From NCBI GenBank assembly GCA_024233305.1, contig JACKPV010000040.1, positions 1 through 64,000 of the forward strand: DNA of 64,000 nt. Reading direction: 5' to 3'. How positions within the stretch are numbered: position 1 is the first letter of the stretch; each line of letters starts with the position of its first letter. Made by a program: the position numbers and the translations under genes. The DNA is from Verrucomicrobiales bacterium (GTDB lineage Bacteria; Verrucomicrobiota; Verrucomicrobiia; Limisphaerales; J093). This document shows positions 43,301 through 52,163 of this stretch, in pieces. The notes beneath the pieces are model-generated. The model had not been told where the DNA came from. It saw only the letters and a program-made list of their open reading frames with translations, and did no database searches.

Positions 43301-45410
43301 GCGCACCCGGCTGTCCCACAAGGTCTGGCACCATGTTGCCGCGACGTCCGACGGACACCGGCTCACTCTCTACGTGGACGGACGAGCGGACGCGCATGAA
43401 CTCATCATTGCGGGCAAGAGGTCCACGGGCGGCGAGCCGCTGTGCCTGGGGGGAGCGCTTGTGCCGGACACCGGCGAACCTCGCTCCCGGCTGACCGAAG
43501 CCCCTTTCATCGGTCTGCTGGATGACCTTCGGATCTACCAAAGGGTGCTCGCGTCGGAGGAGATTGCCGCCTTGGCCACGCCAGGAACGGAGGAGGAACA
43601 GGCCGGGCCCACTCGACCCCGAGGGACCGGGGTCATGGCCGCGCCCATCCAGCCCCCACCGCCGAACCCCATGGCGGCGGGCTTGGCTGGATCACGGTCG
43701 TCCCGCCTATCGGCATCGCCGGAGCCGGTGGACTTGGCGATGGCCTGTGACGCGCTTGGAACCCGCGGGCACACGCTCCGACGCCTGGGCCGCGCCGCGG
43801 AGGCCGAAGACGCGCATGGTCAACAATTGATCCTGGCCGGAGCGCTCGCCGCCCGGGCGCCGGAGAGTCCGGAGTCACACCGGGCGCTCGGCGAGGCCCA
43901 CGGGGCGCTGGCCGGGTTGAACGTCGCGCGCGCCGCGTGGAACGAAGCCAACGCCCACTTCGCCGAGGCGAGGAACCACTACGAAGCACTCGTCGCGAAG
44001 GAACCGGCCAATCTGGATTTCCGAGCCGCGCTGGGACAGCTCCAGACGGCAGCGGGTGATGCGCTGCGTCATCAAGGGCGCTGGGACGAAGCGGAGGAAC
44101 CGATCAAACAGGGGCTGGCCATTCACATCGGGCTCGTCGAATCGCACCCGGCCGCGGCCCGGTTCGTGGATCGGCTCTGGGAAGGCGCCCGCGTGCAGAC
44201 CGAGTTGCTCATCGACCTCGGAGAAGAGGATCGGGCGGCAGCCTACATCGGCGGCTGCCTGGAACTGGCGGCCAAGCGGGCCCGGCTTTCCGGCGCGCCG
44301 AACAAGCCATCCGCGGCGCTTGCCCGCTTGAAGGATCTCTGGCGCCAGTTGGAAGCGGCAGGGCACGTCCCTCCGGCAACCGGGACCGCCAGAAGCCCGA
44401 CCGGCAGTCGGCCCGGATCGTCGCAAGTCGGCGCCCGAGTGGCGGACGACCTCGAATCGGAGGCTTGGTTTCCGGCCCAGGGAACCAGCATTGTCCGGGC
44501 GGAGACCACCGCGCTGAGTTGGCCGTCGGTCGAGGGAGCGAAGCGCTACCGGGTGTCTCTTGGCCCCGATCCCGACCGCCTCAGCGAGATCGCCCGATTG
44601 GATGCCGCCCGCGGCTGCCGGACACGAATGCCCCGGCTGCCTGCGTGCCGGTGGTTCGCCTGGAGGGTGGATGCGGAAACCGCGGACGGGCGAATGATCC
44701 GCGGTCCGCTGCGCGCGTTCGCCACAGGTGATCTGGTGGCTTGGTGGCCAATGGGTGGCGACGGTGTCGAACCCGCCCAGGATATCTCGGGTCAGGGACA
44801 CCATGGCACCCTGGTTAAAGGGGCCCACATCGCCCATGATCCCGAGCGCGGCCCGGTGCTGGAACTGGTCAACGAACCGGTCAGTTACGTGCGCTGCGGG
44901 AACGACCCGGCGTTTGACTTAACCAGTGGCTTCACAATTTCCGTCTGGATTCGTCCCGCGTCGTTCAGCGGACGGTTCTTTCCGGCCATCGTAACCAAGG
45001 GGGATCGGGCCTGGCGGCTCCAGGGACAGGGAGAGGGACATTCCGTGTCGCTTCATCTCCAGGGCGCCTGCACCTCCGCAGCGGAATTCGGCGACGTGAC
45101 GGGCACGAATCCGGTGGACGACGAACGATGGCACCATGTCGCCGGCGTCTTCGACGGGCGCTCATTGCGCCTCTACCTGGACGGCCGGCTGGAGGACCAG
45201 GCGGTGGTCATCGGTGGCAGGCTGGAAGCCACGGACGACCCGGTCCGCATCGGGAACAACTTCAACGCAAGCCGCGCCCGGCTGCGCTTCTTCGAGGGAC
45301 GCATCGACGACGTCCGCATCTTCGGCGCGGCGCTGGGCCCCGAGGAATTGGCCCGGGTGCGCGCGGGCGAGGAACTCAGCCTGCCGGCGAAACCCGACTG
45401 GGCAAACTAA
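40311..45410 (+). CDS. Ser/Thr protein kinase with TPR-like and two LamG domains
   Basis: 1,699 residues. Cytoplasmic kinase domain ~83-385: GRGGMGTVYEAEQ (P-loop), VALKVLPL (Lys), VVHRDIKPSNLLL, DFGLAHY, GTARYMSPEQAGG and DVYSLGVTLYEL. A membrane helix (AAGMALLVLLSLGLGT, ~411-427) separates it from a long helical, TPR-like periplasmic region. The first LamG/concanavalin domain (DLVAWWPMEA, ~866-1095), more TPR-like sequence and a second LamG (DLVAWWPMGG, ~1473-1685) follow. It probably senses an external ligand, such as a glycan or protein, and signals inward. The ECF gene just upstream is the likely partner. No frameshift seen. Confidence 0.92.
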   Translation: MNGINDNQPPEDESLLASVVDDVVARLKRGEQPRAEDYAARLPQLVAQIRTLIPTLHAMKATPPVGDPEAGSLEEWLEDRTLGDFRIGREIGRGGMGTVYEAEQISLGRRVALKVLPLAALLDARLLQRFKNEAQAAAQLHHNHIVPVHAVGCERGLHYYAMPYIEGASLAAVIDELRRSAPSPEPGESSHAASLARRLTGSRGDEPANGTQGREFLRSVARLGQQAAEALDHAHAVGVVHRDIKPSNLLLDQQGRLWVTDFGLAHYQLSGKDSLTLPGDLLGTARYMSPEQAGGRSVLMDHRTDVYSLGVTLYELLCLRPAFAADERQELLRQVTEDEPPVPRRLNPAIPPDLETIVLKAMAKEPELRYASAADLAADFERFLNDRPIEARRPGVRLRLRRWSQHHLGAVAAGMALLVLLSLGLGTTNWLLAKERAATKEQRDLAVRQQQRADDNYRRALEILDRGVIDLLETRLPQQDRLTEDDAQRLKDALGFYESFLKQNADLAEAREALAVAGQRVGRIRKALGQYAAAADAYAQSASILEAELMTTTDERRIRRLLLRTLTEWSEALKDADNLQRAEEVGRRAVQEAKRLTDELSATATDAPWLSESYAVLGRALSAAGRGPEAIGIHEHQLAAAEQVRERAPDEEATLRALAAAHEALGRGKAATGDWDSAETHYREALHAGRELWWREPGDLEHRARWAGAQAGFGDTLRRQERWSAAGDFIWSGFAERRALALGFPARADFRMAWRESALSLTLLLLATGRTNEAARRAEEAVSFPEGQSGAPGDIEAERRLVDRLRELGSAAFTSLSNTERAKRLAGAGMGTGKTPPDGASPDNGNTDEAATGAAKSDADPADGADGDLVAWWPMEATDTDQIQDHSGNGRHGECAQGAGVILDDERGAVLRLGTIIDQHVNFGADPAFNLSDGFTLAAWIRDDDYRPLRNQAVILGKGRNQWRLLLNSKGQIVLHLTGLRTTYTVHPASHALGVESRTRLSHKVWHHVAATSDGHRLTLYVDGRADAHELIIAGKRSTGGEPLCLGGALVPDTGEPRSRLTEAPFIGLLDDLRIYQRVLASEEIAALATPGTEEEQAGPTRPRGTGVMAAPIQPPPPNPMAAGLAGSRSSRLSASPEPVDLAMACDALGTRGHTLRRLGRAAEAEDAHGQQLILAGALAARAPESPESHRALGEAHGALAGLNVARAAWNEANAHFAEARNHYEALVAKEPANLDFRAALGQLQTAAGDALRHQGRWDEAEEPIKQGLAIHIGLVESHPAAARFVDRLWEGARVQTELLIDLGEEDRAAAYIGGCLELAAKRARLSGAPNKPSAALARLKDLWRQLEAAGHVPPATGTARSPTGSRPGSSQVGARVADDLESEAWFPAQGTSIVRAETTALSWPSVEGAKRYRVSLGPDPDRLSEIARLDAARGCRTRMPRLPACRWFAWRVDAETADGRMIRGPLRAFATGDLVAWWPMGGDGVEPAQDISGQGHHGTLVKGAHIAHDPERGPVLELVNEPVSYVRCGNDPAFDLTSGFTISVWIRPASFSGRFFPAIVTKGDRAWRLQGQGEGHSVSLHLQGACTSAAEFGDVTGTNPVDDERWHHVAGVFDGRSLRLYLDGRLEDQAVVIGGRLEATDDPVRIGNNFNASRARLRFFEGRIDDVRIFGAALGPEELARVRAGEELSLPAKPDWAN

Positions 45411-45473
45411 CCGACATCGCATCACGCCGCCGCGGCCACCGACGTACAGTCGTAAGCGGTAAGCGGCCCGCAG

Positions 45474-46049
45474 CTATCCGGTAACGAGGGCGAGTTGGTA
45501 TCGTGGCGAAGTGAAGCAGATGAGAAGGGCAACGCAGTGGTTGCGCGAACCGACAGCGAACTCGAGCTGTTTCGGGCCGACCGGGAAGAGCACCGAGAAC
45601 GTCGGGTTGGTCAATTGTCCGCCGCGGATGACCTCGGCGCGGGTGAAGCCGAGCTGGGCGAGGGCGGCCTGGAATCCGGCGTTGTTCCACAAGGCCACGG
45701 CCACGGCGGCGTCGACGGACAATGGCTGGCCCGGGTCGATCCCCGGCGGCAATGCCGTGGCCAGGGGATCGGACTTGGCGATCACGCCGCGACCCGTGCG
45801 GGCCTCGAGCGAACGGCTGATCTCTGGCTGATGATCACGCGGGTGGGTGCAGCCGCCAAGCATCAGGATGGTCACCACCACGGCAGGCCAACCAGCCCGC
45901 CCGCTTCCGATTGCCGGGACACACCTCGGGATCACTCTCCCCGTAGGCGTCCCCGACCGGGGCGCGGTTACCTCCGAGCCGAGCCCGCTTACGCTCGTCA
46001 TCTGCGCGTTCGGATCACCGCTTCCGCGAGGCCGGGCGAAGGAGGTCAT
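45474..46049 (-). pseudogene. Truncated TolC-family outer-membrane lipoprotein
   Basis: The lipobox VVVTILMLGGC and VDAAVAVALWNNAGFQAALA, then LTNPTFSVLFPVGPKQLEF, are typical of the first ~100 residues of TolC-type efflux channels. After EFAVG the frame runs into unrelated sequence and stops at 45474, so about three-quarters of the protein is missing. The frame's ATG at 46049 overlaps the stop of the next gene by 4 bp (ATGA). A GTG at about 45935 is another possible start. Confidence 0.72.
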
Positions 46050-47270
46050 TGCGAACGCGCGGCGATCAGTTTGCGGGCTTCTTCGACGGACAGTTGTTTG
46101 ACCGGCAACGGCCAGCCCAACCGGTCGCCGTTCGGCGCAAACCCGCTGCCGTCCACGTCCACGAAGATCGGATTGTTGTAGGCGCACGGGCGGATCGCGG
46201 CCTGCGGGCTGGTGCCGTAACCCAGCGACAGATCGGAATGTTCGCCACAGGCCACCACGATCAGGTGCGTGTCCTCCGTCAGCGACACAGGAACGGTGGC
46301 GTCGAACTTCACGACCCCGTCGCCGAAACGGTCGGGATGCGTTTGCCGGGTGAAGTTCAAGTCCGGGCGCGGCAACCCGTTGGCGAGAATCTGGACGCGA
46401 TCAATGTCGATCCACGTCGTGCACTGGACCTTGATCCGCAAGGACACCCCGCCGGCGCCGCGGGCCATTCCGCCCGGCTGGATGCCATCGGTGGTTTCCG
46501 CTTGCAGGAAGGGGCCGCTCGTGAGGATCGAACGGCCCGCCTTGGCGTGCCGGGAGTTCTCGCGCCAGTCGATCGCGGACGGTTCATCAGAGGCACTCGG
46601 CATGTACATCCGCCAGGCGTCGACGCCATTGCCATGGACGGAATGGGCGTCGTTCACCGCCATGGCGGCGTAGCGGTGGCCCTGGTTGAGCATTTGCAGC
46701 CGGATGACCTCGCGCACGTAGACCACGGTTTCGCGGGTCGAAGACGCCCGTTGGATGCGGAACGGTTGCCCGCCGAGGATTTCGCTTCCGCGGTAGTTCT
46801 GGGTTTCGATGCCGTCGATCAACTGCGCCAGCCCGGCGAAACCGCCGTCCACCCGGCCGTCGCCGTCGCGGTCGATGAAATCGGCCACCATGTCGGGATG
46901 ATTGATCTGGATCCAGCGATCCGGTTCGGCGCCCTGCCAGTCGCGCAAGGTGATCGCGCTGATGCGCGGATCGGGATTCCAGACCGGCGCGCCGTTGTCC
47001 TGCGTGAAGGGCGCCGGGCGGAAGGGGAACGCGTTGAGGTGGGCCCCACTGCCGGTCAGCTCCAGGCCGGGCACGGTGGTCAGTTCGTCGTGCAAGCCCA
47101 ACCGGTCAATGTGCGGTTGCCAGTCGTACAGCCGGTTGTGCTCGGTGGTCGGCGCAAACTCGATCTGCTCGGCGGCCAGGTTGATGATCCGGTCGTCGGT
47201 CCCGCAGGTGTTGTCGCCGCTCAGGGTCGAGTGATTGTGACAATCCGCGCCGCATAAGCCCGCCGGCCCC
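46046..47270 (-). pseudogene. CehA/McbA-type (PHP) metallohydrolase, 3' part of a broken gene
   Basis: This frame holds the PHP-type metal-binding motif (GADCHNHSTLSGDN, 47231-47250), FAPTTEHNRLYD, an H-x-x-A-F region (SGAHLNAFPF), INHPDM and MAVNDAHSVHG, all expected in the catalytic half of CehA/McbA-like secreted phosphoesterase or hydrolase proteins. It lacks a convincing start and continues the frame-shifted protein that begins at 47918. Confidence 0.75.
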
Positions 47271-47918
47271 CACCGCCGCATACGCGTAACCCGCGGCATC
47301 CGCCGGATCGATCGCTTCGGCCCACTGGATCCCGGCCAACTCCCCCGTGTTTTGGAAGACCGTCCAACGATCATCCGTGGAAACGTCGCGGGCCGCATCG
47401 CCCTCGTTGATCAACGTCGTTTCGATCAACACCCCCGGCCAGCCGTCGCGCAACCGGTAAAGGTGCCGCCGCGAAAGCCCGTTGCCCTGCGCCGCCGTGA
47501 CGAACGTCTCGACGACCGCCTCGCCTTCCGCGCCGTTTGCCAGGAGCCGCACCCAGGAGACTTCCCCGCGTTGGTCGGCGGGCGCGAAGATCGTGCTCTG
47601 ATCGTTGGCCTTCCCGCGCAGAGTCAGGTCATACAGGCAGCCCGGCGTCATCCCGGTCGCACCGTAGAAGGTGCTCATGTTGGCACGGCGCAGCGGGCGG
47701 TTTCCGGCGATCACGGCCTCCACGCGGTCGTTGCGCAGCAGGAAATCCCCGACGATGCCATCGGGCTCCTTGCCGCGCGGCAGGGTCCCGGTGTGGTGGT
47801 CGGTGACCTCGAAGGCCTCCGTGGCGGCTCGAAGCAACGGGCTTCCCCCGACCAGGCCGAGGGCGAAAAGGACGCGTCCGACAAGGGACACCAGGCTCCC
47901 GCGATTGGGCTTCATCAT
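47106..47918 (-). pseudogene. CehA/McbA-type metallohydrolase, 5' part of a broken gene
   Basis: ATG 47918, a signal peptide (VGRVLFALGLVGGSPLLRAA), and an all-beta N-terminal region with TDHHTGTLPRGKEPDGIVGD, FLLRNDRVEAVIAGNRPLRR and WPGVLIETTLINEGDAARDV. Good sequence ends at AGYAYAAVGAG (about 47265), where the frame leaves the family; the catalytic part resumes in another frame. The short linker also suggests a deletion. Probably non-functional. Confidence 0.72.
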
Positions 47919-48027
47919 GCGCGCATCCAGCCCGGAACCGTCCGCTCTGAGCAAGGCGGGGTGTTCGAAATCCCGGTTACGGTTCGGCGCATCGGCGGCC
48001 CCTGCCGACCGGCCTCCGGGCGCCGGC

Positions 48028-49290
48028 TCACTCGATCGCCTCAATGTTGAGGTCCAATCCGAACTGCCGGTGTTTCTGATAGAAAAACACAAACCGTGCC
48101 TCGGGAAGGTCCGCCGGACGCACTCTCCGGGTCTTCTGCCGGTAAGCCATCCGCAATCCCTCGGCCCGCTCCGGAGGAAAGAGAAAGCTGAACCCGGTGG
48201 TCATCGTGATGCCGCGGGCCGTGACCAGCCGGCAGAAGAAATCCGGCCGTTGCGCGAGGACGGCAAGCGAGCGGCTCAAACCGATGTCGGAAAGCCGGAC
48301 CACCGGCCGTTCCGGATCGAGGAGATCCCGCAGCTCGACCTGATGGCGCGGGAGATCGACCGCCCCCGGACGGAACAGCGACGTATACGTCCGCCGGTGC
48401 GCCATCAGCAGTTCGATCTCGAACGCCGTCAACCGCGCCACCGCGGGATCCGCCAGTTCGGGCAGACACCTGCCGTCCAGCCGGTATTCGTGAAACCAGA
48501 AGTCCATGAACGCGGCCTGCGCCAATTCGCCGTCGAACAGCAGCGTGCGGCCCGCCACCGGGAGAGTCATTCGGCGGGCCATTCGCGCCGCGTCGAATCC
48601 CAGCGACTCGGAAAGCCCGATGACCTTGCCGTGCATCGAGGAGGAGGTGGCGCGGACCTGCCGGTAATCGAGCACCGCCTGGCGCGCGGCTTCGGAGGTC
48701 CCAGCCTGACCTCCGGACAAGCGGGGTGCCGCGCCTTCCGGGTAGGCATCCGCGGGCACCACGCCCATGCTCTTGGCCATGCCGAGGTTCACGATCATCC
48801 CGTCGGGGAGCCGGACGGTGGCGAACATGTCCAACTGGCTCAACCGGCACAGCCCCGGCTCCGCGTGCGCGCTCAGCCGGAGGGTGCGCTTGATCCAGGT
48901 GGCCTTGCCGCCCACGGTGTTCTTGTTCACGTGGAACCAGTCGCAAATCGTGTCGAACGTCAGGTGCACCGGCTGGGAACGGTCGAACAGGAAGTTCATC
49001 TGCGCGATGGCATGCACGACCGAGGCCGCCCAGATCGAACTCTGCCCGCGCAGGCAATCCGAAGCCCGCCGCCGGCAGAGGCGCCGCCAGAGTTCCATCG
49101 TGAACTCCGTCAGTTCGGCATCCAAATGCGCCTGCCCGAACCGCAGCAACAAGCCCCCCACTTCCTGAAACCGTTCCCGGCGGTCCAGCGGAATACCCGT
49201 CGCTTCGGGCCCTGGTGTGGCAACGCTGGATTCCGTTGCCTCGACGCCGGTCACATCCGGTGGCGGGAGTTCGTTCGACTCGTCAATCAC
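48028..49290 (-). CDS. DUF6398-domain protein
   Basis: 420 residues. The first 160 residues have FTMELWRRLCRRRA, SIWAASVVHAIAQMNFLFD and DTICDWFHVNKNTVGGKA, typical of DUF6398 (an HTH-like helical fold). The rest is poorly characterised, with no membrane segment or signal peptide. It is probably cytoplasmic. No operon partner is clear. Confidence 0.65.
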   Translation of the reverse strand: MIDESNELPPPDVTGVEATESSVATPGPEATGIPLDRRERFQEVGGLLLRFGQAHLDAELTEFTMELWRRLCRRRASDCLRGQSSIWAASVVHAIAQMNFLFDRSQPVHLTFDTICDWFHVNKNTVGGKATWIKRTLRLSAHAEPGLCRLSQLDMFATVRLPDGMIVNLGMAKSMGVVPADAYPEGAAPRLSGGQAGTSEAARQAVLDYRQVRATSSSMHGKVIGLSESLGFDAARMARRMTLPVAGRTLLFDGELAQAAFMDFWFHEYRLDGRCLPELADPAVARLTAFEIELLMAHRRTYTSLFRPGAVDLPRHQVELRDLLDPERPVVRLSDIGLSRSLAVLAQRPDFFCRLVTARGITMTTGFSFLFPPERAEGLRMAYRQKTRRVRPADLPEARFVFFYQKHRQFGLDLNIEAIE

Positions 49291-49404
49291 GCGGCGAGCC
49301 TATCCGGCGTTCCCAACGCTGACAACCGCCGGCCCGTTGCCATCCCCGGTTGCGTTCCGTCCGCCCGGCCATCATGCTGCCGCTCCGAACGACACCACCA
49401 TCGA

Positions 49405-50499
49405 ATGAAAAACCTCCCGCCCCGTCCCCTCCCCCCATCGCCGTCCCGTCCCGCCAGCGGCCGGGCCCTGGTCATGGTTGCCCTGACCGCTGTGTTGCTG
49501 GCGGGCTGCGCCACCCGACCTCGGGACGCGGCCCGCAAGGTCCACCAGGCCGGCGAATCGGTCGTCTTCATCGGGGAAGAGCCCGCCGCCCTGGCTCATG
49601 CCCCGGCGCCCGCGACATCGCTTGTCGTCCGCAGCACCTATAAACCGACACCCGACAGCGTCCGCTACGTCGAGGGGCGCGATTACCTTGTCGATCCCGC
49701 AGCCGGGACGCTCCGTCGGCTGCCCGGCTCCCGGCTGCCGGATTTCCGCGAGAACGTGCTGTTCGGGCAGGCGACCTTCGACCACACGCGGTTCCCCGGG
49801 TTCGGCAACGCGGCCTTCTTCGCCTTCGTGGATTACGATTACGAACCGACGGCCGACTGGCCCGTGCAGGCGTCGCAAGCCGACCGGCTGCCCCGCACCC
49901 GCGCCAGGTTGCACTCGGGGCAACGCGTCAAGCTCGTGGCCTACGGCGACAGCATCACCGCCGGCGGCGATGCCTCACGGCCGGACCTGGTGTTCTGGCG
50001 GCGTTGGGCCGCGGCCCTGCAAGCGAAGTACCCGCAGGCCGAAGTGGTGGCCATCAACGGCGCCACCGGCGGCGACAGCACGGTGCAGGGATTACAGCGG
50101 CTGCAAGCGAAGGTGATCAACGAACGCCCGGACCTCGTCCTCGTCGGGTTCGGGATGAACGATCACAATGTCGGCGGCGTGCCTGTGCCGCAGTTCGAGG
50201 CCAACCTCGAGACCCTCATCACCCGCGTCCGCCAGGAAACCGGCGCCGAACTCGTGTTGTTCTCCGCCTTCCCGCCCAATCCCCGCTGGAAATTCGGCTC
50301 GCACCACATGGCGGATTACGCCGAAGCCACCCGCCGCGTCGCCGAACGAACCGAGTGTGCCTACGCCGACGTCCTTTCGAACTGGCAGCTCGTCGCCGCG
50401 CGCAAGAAGCCGGAGGACATGCTGGCCAACAACATCAATCACCCGAACGACTTCGGACACTGGATCTACTTCCGCGTGCTGCTGACCCTCGGGCTATAA
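49405..50499 (+). CDS. SGNH/GDSL-type esterase lipoprotein
   Basis: 364 residues from ATG 49405. The signal peptide has lipobox VLLAGC. SGNH blocks are present: VAYGDSITAGG (catalytic Ser), NGATGGDSTV (Gly), GFGMNDHN (Asn) and NINHPNDFGHWIY (Asp and His). A ~130-residue N-terminal region precedes them. It is probably an outer-membrane or periplasmic esterase, possibly acting on acetylated sugars. The frame extends much further upstream, but without conserved sequence. Confidence 0.9.
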   Translation: MKNLPPRPLPPSPSRPASGRALVMVALTAVLLAGCATRPRDAARKVHQAGESVVFIGEEPAALAHAPAPATSLVVRSTYKPTPDSVRYVEGRDYLVDPAAGTLRRLPGSRLPDFRENVLFGQATFDHTRFPGFGNAAFFAFVDYDYEPTADWPVQASQADRLPRTRARLHSGQRVKLVAYGDSITAGGDASRPDLVFWRRWAAALQAKYPQAEVVAINGATGGDSTVQGLQRLQAKVINERPDLVLVGFGMNDHNVGGVPVPQFEANLETLITRVRQETGAELVLFSAFPPNPRWKFGSHHMADYAEATRRVAERTECAYADVLSNWQLVAARKKPEDMLANNINHPNDFGHWIYFRVLLTLGL

Positions 50500-50522
50500 G
50501 CCCAAACCATGCCGCAGGATTC

Positions 50523-50672
50523 ACCGCTGATGGGCACAGATGGGTACGGATATTGAGGGGAACCAGGATTGCCCGCCCTGGGTTCGAACGCACCAGTCCG
50601 GGAGTCTTCCCGCCCTCTTCGCCAACCCGGCAGCGCCGCGCCCTATCCGCGTTATCCGTGCTCATCCGCGGT
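50523..50672. repeat. Inverted-repeat pair in the DGR upstream region
   Basis: ACCGCTGATGGGCACAGAT (50523-50541) and ATCCGTGCTCATCCGCGGT (50654-50672) match 16/19 as inverted repeats, ~112 bp apart. The 352-bp gap between the SGNH gene and the DGR target gene (50500-50851) is otherwise empty. Similar ATCTGTG..CATC motifs are common between genes in this group. Confidence 0.6.
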
Positions 50673-50851
50673 CGATCAACTGGATCGTCATGGCTCAGTG
50701 CCGGCTGCCCGTCAGCGGCGGCAGCGTGTTGGATCGACGCGGCTCAGCGGCAAACGCCGGACGGAAGGCTGGGAACCTGGGAGCGAAGGTGCCGTCCGAA
50801 CGCGCGGCCGGCCGGCTGGACTTCCCGGCCTGGCCCGCTATCCTCGACCCC

Positions 50852-51658
50852 ATGCCGAACCACACCGTGCGCCGGCTCGAGCCTGTCGAGTGGCAAGCCG
50901 AACTGACGGGTTCCTTTCCCGGCCAGGAAAGCTGGATCGAACTGCGCCCGTCCAAGGTGCGCCTGATCCTCTGCTGGTGTCCGCCACCCTGCGCGGACGA
51001 ACGGTCTGCCCGTGACACGGCCAGGAATCTCCCCGAAGGCTCCCGCCACGGCTTTTGGATCGCCAAGCACCCGGTCAACCAGCAGCAATGGCAGGCCGTC
51101 ATGGGTTCGAACCCCAGCCCGAAGAGCAAGGGCGATCACTTCCCCGTGGACAGCGTTTCCTGGCAGGACGCCCAGGAGTTCTGCGGCCAGACCGGTCTCC
51201 GCCTCCCCACCGAAGCCGAGTGGGAATACGCCTGCCGGGCCGGCACTGCGACCGATTTCGCCGTGGGAACGGGAGAATACCTGAACTCGCAGCTGGCGAA
51301 CTTCCGCGGCAATAACCCCGACGGCAAAGCGCCCGGGGCATTCGATTGGCTTTTTCGAGAACGCACGCTTGCGGAAGGCAGCTTTCCCCCGAACGCTTGG
51401 GGATTGCACGACATGCACGGTCAACTGTGGGAATGGTGCGAGGACGAAATCGGCTCCGGGGCCCGCGTGCTGCGCGGCGGCAGCTGGTTCAACTTCGGCT
51501 GGGACGCCCGGTCCGGCAACCGCTTCGGCTACGCCCCCGGCAACCGCTTCGACTTCTGCGGGTTCCGTCCCTGTCCCAGTTCCACCAGGACCAGCCAGCC
51601 AGCTGGCCGGAGGCCAGGAACCAGAACCAGCCGCGGAGCGGGGCAAGGAGTGCAGTGA
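50852..51658 (+). CDS. DGR target (variable) protein with formylglycine-enzyme (SUMF1/FGE) fold
   Basis: 268 residues from ATG 50852. Typical FGE-sulfatase landmarks: FWIAKHPVNQQQWQAVMGSN, PVDSVSWQDAQEFC, GLRLPTEAEWEYACRAGTAT, AWGLHDMHGQLWEWCED and the ending VLRGGSWFNFGWDARS...GFRPC. The VR lies at 51456-51579 and covers this last ~40 residues. In DGR target proteins of this fold the variable surface binds ligands rather than catalysing formylglycine formation. No signal peptide is visible, so it is probably cytoplasmic. It starts about 55 bp before the HRDC gene, which it precedes in the same direction. Confidence 0.92.
   Translation: MPNHTVRRLEPVEWQAELTGSFPGQESWIELRPSKVRLILCWCPPPCADERSARDTARNLPEGSRHGFWIAKHPVNQQQWQAVMGSNPSPKSKGDHFPVDSVSWQDAQEFCGQTGLRLPTEAEWEYACRAGTATDFAVGTGEYLNSQLANFRGNNPDGKAPGAFDWLFRERTLAEGSFPPNAWGLHDMHGQLWEWCEDEIGSGARVLRGGSWFNFGWDARSGNRFGYAPGNRFDFCGFRPCPSSTRTSQPAGRRPGTRTSRGAGQGVQ
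51456..51579 (+). repeat. DGR variable repeat (VR)
   Basis: 124 nt aligned without gaps to the TR at 53162-53285 (offset 1,706). Differences occur at 17 positions, all opposite an A in the TR: 11 become T, 3 become G and 3 become C. The remaining 96 non-A positions are identical. Altered codons give, for example, N to F, N to Y, R to W, I to F and Y to C in the target protein. The first base after the 3' end (51580) is T versus C in TR, a candidate IMH/IMH* boundary. Confidence 0.95.
51603..51617 (+). other. Small hairpin just downstream of the VR
   Basis: CTGGCC-GGA-GGCCAG can form a 6-bp stem with a 3-nt loop. It starts 23 nt after the VR 3' end and overlaps the 10-bp palindrome GCCAGCTGGC at 51598-51607. 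In the Bordetella phage DGR a hairpin at a similar place stimulates homing. The stem here is shorter, so the equivalence is tentative. Confidence 0.4.
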
Positions 51659-51713
51659 GGGCACGAGCAAACGACGGCCCCGCGCAGCGGACGATTTTTT
51701 TTGAAAACCGACC

Positions 51714-52163
51714 ATGGCCTTCGCCTTCTTTCAACTTCCCGCCAACGCCGGCCCGGAGCTGGCCGCCCCGCTGAATTCCTTCCTGGGCACGCACCGCGTG
51801 GTCCGGGTAACTCGTGAATGGTGCCCGGCCGGCACCGACAGTTACTGGGCCTTCTGTGTGGAATATATGGAGGGCGCGCCCGCCGCGGGGACGGTCACCA
51901 CGAAAGTGGACTACAAGGCAGTGCTGCCACCCGAGCAGTTCGAGGTCTTCGCCCGGCTCCGCACCTTGCGCAAGGCCCTGGCCGAGCGCGAAGGCCAGCC
52001 GGTGTTCGCCGTGTTCTCGAACCAGCAACTGGCCGACATCGTCCGGCGGGACTGCCGCACCCTGGATGATCTGAAAGGGGTGCCGGGCATCGGGGAAAGC
52101 CGCGTCGAGAAATACGGGACCGAAGTGCTCGCGGTCCTCCAGGAGAACGGCACGAGCGCATGA
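51714..52163 (+). CDS. HRDC-domain protein, DGR accessory
   Basis: 149 residues. The C-terminal half is an HRDC-type helical domain: FARLRTLRKALAEREGQPVF, FSNQQLADIVRRDCRTLDDL and GVPGIGESRVEKYG. The N-terminal half is a short beta region (VVRVTREWCPAG, YWAFCVEYMEG). HRDC proteins replace Avd as accessory factors in some DGRs, binding nucleic acid to help template use; this assignment rests on context. Its stop overlaps the RT start by 4 bp (ATGA). Confidence 0.88.
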   Translation: MAFAFFQLPANAGPELAAPLNSFLGTHRVVRVTREWCPAGTDSYWAFCVEYMEGAPAAGTVTTKVDYKAVLPPEQFEVFARLRTLRKALAEREGQPVFAVFSNQQLADIVRRDCRTLDDLKGVPGIGESRVEKYGTEVLAVLQENGTSA

